DNA of 64,000 nucleotides, from positions 248,001-312,000 of the forward strand of contig JACJZA010000007.1 in NCBI GenBank assembly GCA_020635825.1, in the 5' to 3' direction. The notes under the pieces were generated by a model, which saw nothing but the letters and a program-made list of their open reading frames with translations, searched no databases and was not told the DNA's origin. Positions 1 through 6,818 of the stretch are shown piece after piece. Both the position numbers and the translations under genes were made by a program. Every line of letters starts with the position of its first letter. Positions within the stretch are counted from its first letter, which is position 1. Source of the DNA: Flavobacteriales bacterium. GTDB lineage: Bacteria > Bacteroidota > Bacteroidia > Flavobacteriales_E > Vicingaceae.

Positions 1-1
1 A

Positions 2-376
2 TTTATTACTTCATTGACTCAGAATGCCTACACTATATCAGATTATAATGGGGACTCAACTTTAAAATCAATTGAAGTATTCTTAATGGGTAGTACTGCA
101 ATTTTGGGTGGTGGACTTTTTGAATGGATTATATGGTTAGCAAATCCTGTTTACTCTATTTCATTAATCTTATTTATAATAACAAATAGAAACCCAATTA
201 TTTTAAGTTTAATTGCAGGTATTTTAAGTCTAGTATTCTCAAGTTGGACTGAAATTCTTGCAGCAGAAAATGGTAGAACCGCTACCATACTTTACCATCA
301 TTCAGGCTATTGGATTTGGACAAGCGCTATTTGGATTTTGACTATTGGAATATTAATAAAAATGAAAACAAAATAA
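2..376 (+). CDS. Small integral membrane protein, 5' end outside window
   Basis: The reading frame is open to the left edge, so the true start is probably outside the window; the first possible internal start is a TTG at position 14. The visible 120-odd residues hold about three hydrophobic segments (around GSTAILGGGLFEWIIW, ISLILFIITN and IWILTIGILI) separated by short polar loops, and the protein ends in a basic KMKTK tail. I recognise no family. Twelve bases after the stop begins a palindromic segment that looks like an integron attC site, so this could be the last gene of a cassette array. Function unknown; a real, truncated gene is likely but not certain. Confidence 0.5.
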   Translation, partial: FITSLTQNAYTISDYNGDSTLKSIEVFLMGSTAILGGGLFEWIIWLANPVYSISLILFIITNRNPIILSLIAGILSLVFSSWTEILAAENGRTATILYHHSGYWIWTSAIWILTIGILIKMKTK

Positions 377-384
377 AACACTAA

Positions 385-515
385 GCACAACAATGGCTAA
401 AAAACATAGGGGTTTAATCCCTAGTTTGAAACTTGCGATTTCTAACTTTGTTTCTCGTCCTGCGGACGGAAACGCGTTCCGAAATCCCTACGTTTCTTAG
501 CCGGAACCGTTCAAC
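385..515 (+). repeat. attC-like imperfect palindrome with nested hairpin
   Basis: Arms at 395-411 and 486-502 are complementary over 17 bases with two mismatches. The pairing continues outward after a three-base offset (389-394 with 506-511, two mismatches). Inside is a second hairpin, 450-460 with 464-473, of ten pairs with one bulged T and a TGC loop. The outer ends read GCACAAC and GTTCAAC, each six of seven to the RYYYAAC and GTTRRRY core sites of integron attC. GC content is clearly above that of the flanks. The orientation and position just after an ORF stop match a gene cassette. It could instead be another Bacteroidota palindromic repeat. Confidence 0.45.
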
Positions 516-559
516 ACCTTTTACTTAGAAATTCAACATCCAAAAAATATAAATAGAAA

Positions 560-1015
560 ATGCCACTTACTCCACAACTAAGCGCTTTAGAAAAAGCGAT
601 AGAAAACAAAGACAAAATCAACACCTCTGTTTCTGAAAAAGGTGTGGCTTGGCACATCCTCCATTCTTTAAAAGTAATTAACCTTACTTGCAACACTTTA
701 ATCAACTCCAACCCCGACGATTATAAATGGAAGTTTAATAAATTACGTTTGTTTATTTTTACCAAAGGTTCCATTCCCCGAGGGAAAGGAAAAGCACCCA
801 AAGCTGTTGTTCCACCGGAAAACATCCACCCTAACGACATTCAACAAGAATTAGAAAAAGCGCATCAGCTTTTACAACAAGTCAATCAATTACCGACCAA
901 AAGCAATTTCAATCATCCCTTGTTTGGCATGTTGCACCGAAAAAAAGCACTTCGTTTTCTGGAAATGCACACCCAACACCATTTACACATTATTGATGAT
1001 ATTATCCGTTCTTAA
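560..1015 (+). CDS. DinB/DUF1569 family protein
   Basis: A 151-residue soluble, mostly helical protein. The fold assignment rests on the pattern of a DinB-like four-helix bundle: a first-helix histidine in AWHILHSL (His32/His35) and a C-terminal HTQHHLHIID segment (His137, His140, His141), which together are the usual metal-ligand positions of DUF1569 proteins. A conserved-looking NHPLFGMLHRKKA stretch precedes the last helix, also typical of the family. The biochemical role of DUF1569 proteins is not established; related DinB proteins are metal-binding and some are thiol-dependent transferases. It lies between an attC-like site and the SpoIIE-type phosphatase, with no obvious operon partner. 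Confidence 0.7.
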   Translation: MPLTPQLSALEKAIENKDKINTSVSEKGVAWHILHSLKVINLTCNTLINSNPDDYKWKFNKLRLFIFTKGSIPRGKGKAPKAVVPPENIHPNDIQQELEKAHQLLQQVNQLPTKSNFNHPLFGMLHRKKALRFLEMHTQHHLHIIDDIIRS

Positions 1016-1040
1016 AACCAGATAAAAACCTTTAATTCAC

Positions 1041-1048
1041 TATCTTTG
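1041..1048 (+). promoter_or_regulatory. Candidate -7 box TATCTTTG
   Basis: Matches the Bacteroidota TAnnTTTG -7 consensus and lies 26 bases before the proposed TTG start of the TPR-SpoIIE gene, leaving a leader of about 20 bases. No convincing -33 TTG was seen. The motif also arises by chance in AT-rich DNA. Confidence 0.35.
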
Positions 1049-1073
1049 AAAGAAGCAAGCAAATTGGTTTCTT

Positions 1074-3359
1074 TTGAAAAAACTACAACTCCTTCTATTT
1101 CTATTCTTGTGTTGGGCAAACCAATCATTGTGGGCTCAAAAAGATAATTTTTACATCGTCGACACCACCCTTTTTCATCAACTTACCAATTGGGAAAGGG
1201 TTATGCTCGATACTTTTTTAGTAAAAATACACGAAGCCAAAGTAGATACCGAAAAAGTAGAACTCATCAACGAAATGTACTCGGGCATGAACGACAACGA
1301 TGTTTGGGTACTTTACCTCGAGCACCTCAACAGCATTTTAGAATCGAACAACATTGAACAAAACTACCCCTATTTTTACCTCGACAACAAAGGGAAATAC
1401 TACAACGACCTTGGCTACTACTATAAATTTAAAGGACTGATTTTTAAAGCCATCGACAACTATAAAAAAGCGCTTACCTTAAGAGAAAAACAAGGCATCA
1501 ATACCAGAATTGCCACTACCTTGATTAACATTGGTTCGCTTTACCTTACCCAAGACGACTATGAAAAAGCCCTCGAAAACTTTGATCGCGGTTACGAGTT
1601 AATGACTCTCGAAAAAGATACCATTGGAATGGCAACGGCACTTCATAACATGGGCAGCATTTACAATAGTTTAGGAAACTATGAGTTGGCAATTGAAAAA
1701 TACAAAGCCTCTTCCAAACTTAATCTAGCCATTAACAACGAGCGCACTTTGGGCGGAAATTATAACAGTTTAGGAACGGTTTACCTCAACTTAAATCAAG
1801 AAGATTCGGCTTTTTATTACCTTTTTAAAGGATTGGAAGAACGTCGAAAGTTCAATAACATCCTAGCCATTACCAATTCTATGAACGCAATTGGTAACGC
1901 TTATTTTAGAGTTGGAAATATTGAAAAAGCAAAAGTTTATGCCGATTCTGCTTTTCAACTGGCTGAAGAAATTAAGTACAACGAATACCGTATGAACTCT
2001 TCTTATCTTCAATACAAGGTAAACAAGCAAAAAGGCAACTGGAAAAGAGCCTTGGATATGTTTGAAATTTATTTTGCCACCAGCGACAGTATTAAAAATG
2101 ATGCAACACAAAAAGCAGCATTTCAGCAACAAGCGCAATATGAATATGAAAAGCAAAAAGCCATTGATGATGCACAACACGAAAAGCAAATTGCCATTGA
2201 GCAAGAAGCCAAAGAAAAACAACAGATTATTATTTATGCAACAGCAGGAGGTTTAGGTTTAGTGGCTGTTTTCCTATTTTTTGTATTTAACCGCCTGCAA
2301 GTTACCCGTAAGCAAAAAGCTGTGATTGAAGAGCAAAAAACAGAAGTAGAAAAAGCACACCACGAGCTGGAAGAAAAAAATCAGGAAATATTAGATTCCA
2401 TTGCTTATGCCAAGCGTATTCAATCTGCTATTTTGCCTCCTACTAAACTGGTAAAAGAATACTTACCTCATTCTTTTATCCTCTACAAACCAAAGGACAT
2501 TGTTGCCGGAGATTTTTATTGGATGGAAACCATTACACCCTCCTCACGTCATTCCGTGCTTGACACGGAATCTGCCAATACTAATGAGATCCCGCATCAA
2601 CCCTTCGACTCCGCTCAGGATGACACTGTGCGGGATAATGGACTTATTCTTTTCGCCGCTGCCGACTGTACCGGTCATGGAGTACCGGGAGCGATGGTAA
2701 GCGTGGTTTGTAACAACGGTTTAAATCGTTCGGTACGCGAGCATGGCTTAACCGACCCCGGAAAAATATTGGATAAAACCAGAGAAATTGTCATTGCTGA
2801 GTTTGAAAAAAGCGAAGAAGAAGTAAAAGATGGAATGGATATAGCATTATGTAGTTTAAAGTTTATGGCTAACCGCAATCCGTCACCAGCTAACAGTCAA
2901 CAGTCAACCGAAAGCCGTCAACTGGTAGCTATACTAGAATATGCAGGAGCTAATAATCCATTGTGGGTAATTCGTCCTCTACGTCATTCCGTGCTTGACA
3001 CGGAATCTTCCAATAACCAAGAGATTGCTGGTCGAGCCAGCAATGACGAATTTGAGCTAATTGAAATAAAAGCCGACAAACAACCCATTGGTAAATATGC
3101 CGAACCTAAACCCTACACCACTCACACTATTGAACTCCAAAAAGGAGATAGCATCTATATTTTCTCCGATGGTTATGTAGACCAGTTTGGAGGAGAAAAA
3201 GGCAAAAAATTTAAAGCCAAAGCTTTTAGAGAGTTACTGTTAAGCATACAACAAGAAAACATGGAAACTCAAAGAGAACTAATCGATAAGGCTTTTGAAG
3301 ATTGGAAAGGAAACCTCGAACAAATAGATGATGTCTGTGTAATTGGATTGAGAATATAA
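1074..3359 (+). CDS. TPR-containing membrane SpoIIE/PP2C-type serine phosphatase
   Basis: The order of parts is a signal peptide (residues 1-21), TPR-like repeats (about 100-330), a Glu/Lys/Gln-rich coiled coil, one TM helix (about 384-406), a second coiled coil ending SIAYAKRIQSAILP, and a SpoIIE/PPM phosphatase domain. Catalytic landmarks are AGDFYWME (near 479), DCTGHGVPGAM (near 531), YAGANNPLW and SDGYVDQFGG, with a C-terminal DDVCVIG. By family precedent it dephosphorylates a serine on a regulatory partner in response to periplasmic input through the TPRs. The start is TTG; it is chosen because it directly precedes a good signal peptide and no nearby ATG does. Oddly, two segments inside the catalytic domain (roughly residues 489-522 and 636-659) are translated palindromic repeats, enlarging loops that are short in relatives. 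The catalytic motifs remain intact, so the enzyme may still work. Confidence 0.88.
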   Translation: MKKLQLLLFLFLCWANQSLWAQKDNFYIVDTTLFHQLTNWERVMLDTFLVKIHEAKVDTEKVELINEMYSGMNDNDVWVLYLEHLNSILESNNIEQNYPYFYLDNKGKYYNDLGYYYKFKGLIFKAIDNYKKALTLREKQGINTRIATTLINIGSLYLTQDDYEKALENFDRGYELMTLEKDTIGMATALHNMGSIYNSLGNYELAIEKYKASSKLNLAINNERTLGGNYNSLGTVYLNLNQEDSAFYYLFKGLEERRKFNNILAITNSMNAIGNAYFRVGNIEKAKVYADSAFQLAEEIKYNEYRMNSSYLQYKVNKQKGNWKRALDMFEIYFATSDSIKNDATQKAAFQQQAQYEYEKQKAIDDAQHEKQIAIEQEAKEKQQIIIYATAGGLGLVAVFLFFVFNRLQVTRKQKAVIEEQKTEVEKAHHELEEKNQEILDSIAYAKRIQSAILPPTKLVKEYLPHSFILYKPKDIVAGDFYWMETITPSSRHSVLDTESANTNEIPHQPFDSAQDDTVRDNGLILFAAADCTGHGVPGAMVSVVCNNGLNRSVREHGLTDPGKILDKTREIVIAEFEKSEEEVKDGMDIALCSLKFMANRNPSPANSQQSTESRQLVAILEYAGANNPLWVIRPLRHSVLDTESSNNQEIAGRASNDEFELIEIKADKQPIGKYAEPKPYTTHTIELQKGDSIYIFSDGYVDQFGGEKGKKFKAKAFRELLLSIQQENMETQRELIDKAFEDWKGNLEQIDDVCVIGLRI
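2546..2636 (+). repeat. Palindromic repeat insertion 1 inside the phosphatase gene
   Basis: Begins with ACGTCATTCCGTGC, containing an 8-bp stem ATTCCGTG/CACGGAAT with a 5-base loop. It continues with a second inverted pair ATCCCGCA (2589-2596) and TGCGGGAT (2629-2636), which encloses CTTCGACTCCGCTCAGGATG (from 2603). It encodes an in-frame segment containing HSVLDTES and PFDSAQDD. The first 28 bases are identical to those of the copy at 2981. Confidence 0.8.
2981..3048 (+). repeat. Palindromic repeat insertion 2 inside the phosphatase gene
   Basis: The first 35 bases match insertion 1 with one mismatch. The element ends with a perfect 8-bp hairpin ATTGCTGG/CCAGCAAT (loop TCGAG) and AATGACG, which is complementary to the CGTCATT near its start, so the whole element is a compound palindrome. 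It is in frame and encodes HSVLDTESSN followed by GRASNDE, sitting between the NNPLW motif and the ADKQPIG segment. Confidence 0.8.
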
Positions 3360-3390
3360 CTTTATTCTTTTAAGCTAACCCCATTATGCT

Positions 3391-3419
3391 TATTTTTGAG
3401 ATGAAGTTGGAATCTTCAT
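3391..3419 (+). promoter_or_regulatory. Candidate -7 box TATTTTTG and leader hairpin
   Basis: TATTTTTG (3391-3398) fits the TAnnTTTG consensus. It is followed at once by ATGAAG-TTGGAAT-CTTCAT (3401-3419), a 6-bp stem with a 7-base loop, which would form the start of the leader of the permease mRNA eight bases before its ATG. Possible translational control or mRNA stability element; weak evidence. Confidence 0.3.
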
Positions 3420-3426
3420 TTAAAAA

Positions 3427-5172
3427 ATGAAAAACTTAAAACAAGTAAAAAAACTAAATGAATTAGCTTCTACTGCCATTTGTGGTAATGACATTAGTTC
3501 TTCCTGTTTATATGTTTCCGCTTTAGCTATTATTTATGCAGGACAATATGCATGGTTATCGTTATTAACCGTAGGTGCTGTACTTTTTCTTTTTCGTAAA
3601 ATATATGGTGAAGTAGTTGGAGCCTTACCACTCAACGGAGGGGCTTACAATGCCTTGCTAAATACTACGAGCAAGTCAATGGCTTCTTTAGCTGCCTCAC
3701 TTACATTGCTTTCATACATGGCTACAGCGGTAATTTCTGGAAGTGAGGCCATGCATTATGCGCATAGTTTAATTCATTCTTTACCCATTATTATTGCAAC
3801 CATTACACTTTTAGCCATTTTTATGGGGCTAAGTATTATTGGTATTGGCGAATCTTCTAAAGTAGCTATTTTCATCTTTATTTTTCACCTTACATCTTTG
3901 GTTATTTTGGCACTCTTTTGTGGTATTTACTTTTTTTCTAATGGATTTGATGTGCTTAGTAATAACTTTAGCATAGAACCCGAAGGTGGCATGCTAACAG
4001 CTTTATTTTTTGGTTTTGCAGCTGCTATGTTAGGAATAAGTGGTTTTGAAAGTTCAGCTAACTTTGTAGAAGAGCAGGAAAAAGGTGTTTTTAGAAAAAC
4101 ACTTAGAAACATGTGGATTATAGTAACCGTTTTCAACCCTTTAATGGCATTTTTAGCTTTAGCAATCATTCCAATGGAAACTGTCAACGAAAATAAAGAA
4201 GCACTTTTATCATATATGGGTAATCTTTCGGGTGGAAGTTGGCTATCTTATTTAATTTCTATTGATGCAGCCCTGGTATTGAGTGGTGCTGTATTAACAT
4301 CATTTGTTGGGGTTAGTGGATTAATTGAACGAATGACCTTGGATAGAATTTTACCACAGTTTTTATTAAAAAGAAACAAACGTGGGAGCACTTATCGTAT
4401 TTCCATTGCATTTTTCTTGTTGTGTGTTTCCATTCTTCTGATTACCGAAGGTGAATTAGGAGCTCTTGCGGGAGTTTATACCATTGCATTTTTGTCGGTA
4501 ATGGCTTTATTTGGAATTGGTAATGTTTTACTTAAAATTAGGCGTTCTAAACTTCCTCGTCCTGAAACTTCCTCATGGTTATCATTAATTATTGCAATTG
4601 GAGCTGTTATAATTGCTGTAATTGGTAATGCTTTACTTAACCCGGCATATTTAGGTGTATTTTTCAAATACCTCATACCTACAATTTTAGTGGTGATGAT
4701 AATGTTAAACAGAATTGTAATTCTTAAAGTCATTCTAAAGATTATTCAATATTTGTTTAAACCCATTCAGCGACTGGTGGTTAAAACCAACAATTCTATT
4801 CTTCAATTGATAGATGATATTAATTCTCAAGAGTTTGTATTCTTTACTAAAGATGATGACGTAGCTACTTTGAATAAGGTAATGTTTTACATTAAGCAAA
4901 ATGAACACACTAAAAAGTTAAAAATAGTAACCATTCTTAAACCTGGAGAAAAGTCTGTACCCCAACTTATTTCAGATATAGAAGTATTAGATAGAGAATA
5001 TCCTAATATTAAAATAGAATTTATTCAAATGGATGGAGAATTTGGTCCTCAACTTATCAATAAACTTTCTAAAGAATGGAATATACCGGTTAACTTTATG
5101 TTTATTGGGTCTCCCGGCGACCATTTCCCTTATAGAATAGAACAACTGGGCGGAGTTAGATTAATTATCTAA
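3427..5172 (+). CDS. APC-superfamily amino acid permease with C-terminal soluble domain
   Basis: A 581-residue protein with about 12 hydrophobic segments between residues 20 and 450. N-terminal features are GNDISSSCLYVSA and GEVVGALPLNGGAYN, the Pro-Leu-Asn-Gly-Gly-Ala pattern typical of amino acid/polyamine/organocation transporters, and a later FGFAAAMLGISGFESSANFVEE segment matches the family's substrate-lining helix. Residues about 455-581 are soluble and alternate beta/alpha (IVTILKPGEK, NIKIEFIQMDGEF, VNFMFIGSPGDHFPY), which suggests a USP-like or regulatory cytoplasmic domain. It probably imports an amino acid by cation symport or exchange; the substrate cannot be read from sequence. 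Single gene, with convergent neighbour downstream. Confidence 0.85.
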   Translation: MKNLKQVKKLNELASTAICGNDISSSCLYVSALAIIYAGQYAWLSLLTVGAVLFLFRKIYGEVVGALPLNGGAYNALLNTTSKSMASLAASLTLLSYMATAVISGSEAMHYAHSLIHSLPIIIATITLLAIFMGLSIIGIGESSKVAIFIFIFHLTSLVILALFCGIYFFSNGFDVLSNNFSIEPEGGMLTALFFGFAAAMLGISGFESSANFVEEQEKGVFRKTLRNMWIIVTVFNPLMAFLALAIIPMETVNENKEALLSYMGNLSGGSWLSYLISIDAALVLSGAVLTSFVGVSGLIERMTLDRILPQFLLKRNKRGSTYRISIAFFLLCVSILLITEGELGALAGVYTIAFLSVMALFGIGNVLLKIRRSKLPRPETSSWLSLIIAIGAVIIAVIGNALLNPAYLGVFFKYLIPTILVVMIMLNRIVILKVILKIIQYLFKPIQRLVVKTNNSILQLIDDINSQEFVFFTKDDDVATLNKVMFYIKQNEHTKKLKIVTILKPGEKSVPQLISDIEVLDREYPNIKIEFIQMDGEFGPQLINKLSKEWNIPVNFMFIGSPGDHFPYRIEQLGGVRLII

Positions 5173-5273
5173 TTATTGCTTGTACAAGTTTATCGTTCGA
5201 ATCCTACGTTTTGTAGTCCCCTTCAAATTATAAAGCAAGTTAAAAAAGTGAATCTATTTTATCTTATTCTTAA

Positions 5274-6296
5274 TTAATCTACCACGTTATTCCATCCGAA
5301 TTGTTCTACATATTTTACCAAGTTTTTAGGACGATAGTCTGCATTTTGTTCATAGCGTTGTTTTACACTGATATGAATTGGAGTATCGGGTAATATTTTA
5401 CGTTCGTGTTTTCCCAATAATTTATAATGCTTTTTATATTCATTGTTCTGAGCTGCTAAAGCATTCAATTGAACTTGCGAAATGTGTGACTGAAACTCCA
5501 ACCCTTTCCCCTCAGCTTGATTTTTCATCCATAACATGGGTATATCACTTAAGGTAAAACCATTGGTGTCGGGAGCATAACTTCCACCCACATCAGAATG
5601 AACACCTGCAAACCAAACTTGTTGTAAATCTACTTTTTTCTCCGAATCTTGTTGCCATATAGTTGGTTCAAAATCTTTTCTTAACTCATCTATTGATAAT
5701 GCATGTCGTGCTGTTTTAATAATAGACCCAATTTTTTGGTCATGAAACAAATGTTTTTCTTTAATAAAACCAAATATACTAGTTGGTAAACCTAAAGCAC
5801 CCACTGTATCCCATACTCCTACGAAATGAACAGGAACTTTGTCACTTACTGAATATTTAGCTCTATAAGCTACCGAAAACTCACCACTCGGTTTTTCTTT
5901 AGGGTTTTTATACAATTCATAAGCTTCATTAATTCTATTGGCGTGTTTTTTATGAAGAATACTACAATTATTCATAAACCCCGCTAAACTTCTTACTGTA
6001 TAAGCTCCTCGACTAAATCCAAAGAAATAAAGCTCATCTCCAACTTCGTAATTATGTACAATAAAACGATAGGCATCTTTAATGTTTTTATCCAATCCGG
6101 CACCAAAAGCTCCACCCGAAAGTCCATCATGGTATGAGCCTATTCCCCAGTCATAAAAAACCACTTGGGCTGTCCCGTTTGAGTCAACAGGCTTAACAGC
6201 TCTAGAAAATTTAAGCACATTAGTAGGAAAATCTTCATCTATTTTTTCTTCAGGCTTATTCCAAGTCCCATCCGAACATATAACGATACGTTTCAT
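5274..6296 (-). CDS. DUF2235 alpha/beta hydrolase (Tle1-like)
   Basis: It opens with the DUF2235 signature IVICSDGTWNKP and carries the nucleophile elbow GFSRGAYTVRSLAGF (Ser95), a likely acid in GVWDTVGALG (Asp163) and the HSDVGGSY block (His233, Asp235). This is the arrangement of the DUF2235 alpha/beta hydrolases, which include the type VI secretion phospholipase effectors Tle1. There is no signal peptide, and no T6SS, immunity or VgrG-like gene is visible nearby, so a role as a cytoplasmic lipase/esterase rather than an effector is the more cautious reading. Length of 340 residues is normal for stand-alone members. Monocistronic, convergent with the upstream permease gene. Confidence 0.85.
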   Translation of the reverse strand: MKRIVICSDGTWNKPEEKIDEDFPTNVLKFSRAVKPVDSNGTAQVVFYDWGIGSYHDGLSGGAFGAGLDKNIKDAYRFIVHNYEVGDELYFFGFSRGAYTVRSLAGFMNNCSILHKKHANRINEAYELYKNPKEKPSGEFSVAYRAKYSVSDKVPVHFVGVWDTVGALGLPTSIFGFIKEKHLFHDQKIGSIIKTARHALSIDELRKDFEPTIWQQDSEKKVDLQQVWFAGVHSDVGGSYAPDTNGFTLSDIPMLWMKNQAEGKGLEFQSHISQVQLNALAAQNNEYKKHYKLLGKHERKILPDTPIHISVKQRYEQNADYRPKNLVKYVEQFGWNNVVD

Positions 6297-6407
6297 TTTT
6301 ATAAGTTTTTATACCGTTAATAAAATTGCATAAAAATTTCCCTTTTTCAAAACATCCAAATGCACTTTTATTTCGTTTTTAATTATGAACCACAAAAACT
6401 AATAGCC

Positions 6408-6818
6408 ATGAAGAACGAAAACAACAAATCTCCTTTTACAGTTTATTTTTTAAGTAACTCTGGGAACAGCTATTTAGCAGAATACATCGACACAGAATTG
6501 TATTATGAAAGTTTTGATATTAGTTTCGAAGAATTTGATGCCGAAAAAGTAAAAATTAAAAAACCTGCGGCTATCGTAGTCGATTTATATTTTACAGATA
6601 TCTCTTGTGAAAAGATTATTACTACACTAATAGAATCTTTTAAAGACGAACAAATCTACTTTCTATCTCCGGAGTTTGCTGTTCACAATCATATTTTTAA
6701 AAACAGAAAACAACCCAACCATTTCTTTTCGAGCTTTAGTGTAGATATCATTCAACACATCTCTAATTTAATAGACGGAAGAGAAAATAATAATCGTGAT
6801 ATCTCCGAAGCTAGTTAA
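6408..6818 (+). CDS. Hypothetical protein, possible receiver-like fold
   Basis: I prefer the internal ATG at 6408 (MKNENNKSPF) over an upstream ATG at 6360 because the 16-residue extension looks like leader sequence. The 136-residue product has alternating hydrophobic strands and helices (FTVYFLSNS, AAIVVDLYFTD, QIYFLSPEF) reminiscent of a degenerate response-regulator receiver domain, with an Asp after the third strand (VVDLYF), but the phosphoacceptor context is not convincing. No family recognised. The end overlaps the convergent GH3/beta-lactamase gene by eight bases. Confidence 0.55.
   Translation: MKNENNKSPFTVYFLSNSGNSYLAEYIDTELYYESFDISFEEFDAEKVKIKKPAAIVVDLYFTDISCEKIITTLIESFKDEQIYFLSPEFAVHNHIFKNRKQPNHFFSSFSVDIIQHISNLIDGRENNNRDISEAS

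Noticed and set aside
511..711. Minus-strand ORF of 66 codons over the DUF1569 gene start.
   Set aside because: Antisense shadow of a well-supported gene; no family features.
1863..2222. Minus-strand hydrophobic ORF of 119 codons opposite the TPR region of the phosphatase.
   Set aside because: Antisense of Lys/Glu-rich coding sequence gives Phe/Leu-rich reading; no start context.
2500..2700. An overlapping plus-strand ORF in another frame over the repeat insertion in the phosphatase gene.
   Set aside because: The phosphatase frame has catalytic motifs on both sides; the other frame is open by chance through the palindromic repeat.
5173..5273. A GTTCGAATCCTAC stretch that resembles the T-arm of a tRNA.
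   Set aside because: The bases on both sides do not pair to a 5-bp T-stem, and no acceptor, D or anticodon arm can be built; at most a tRNA remnant.
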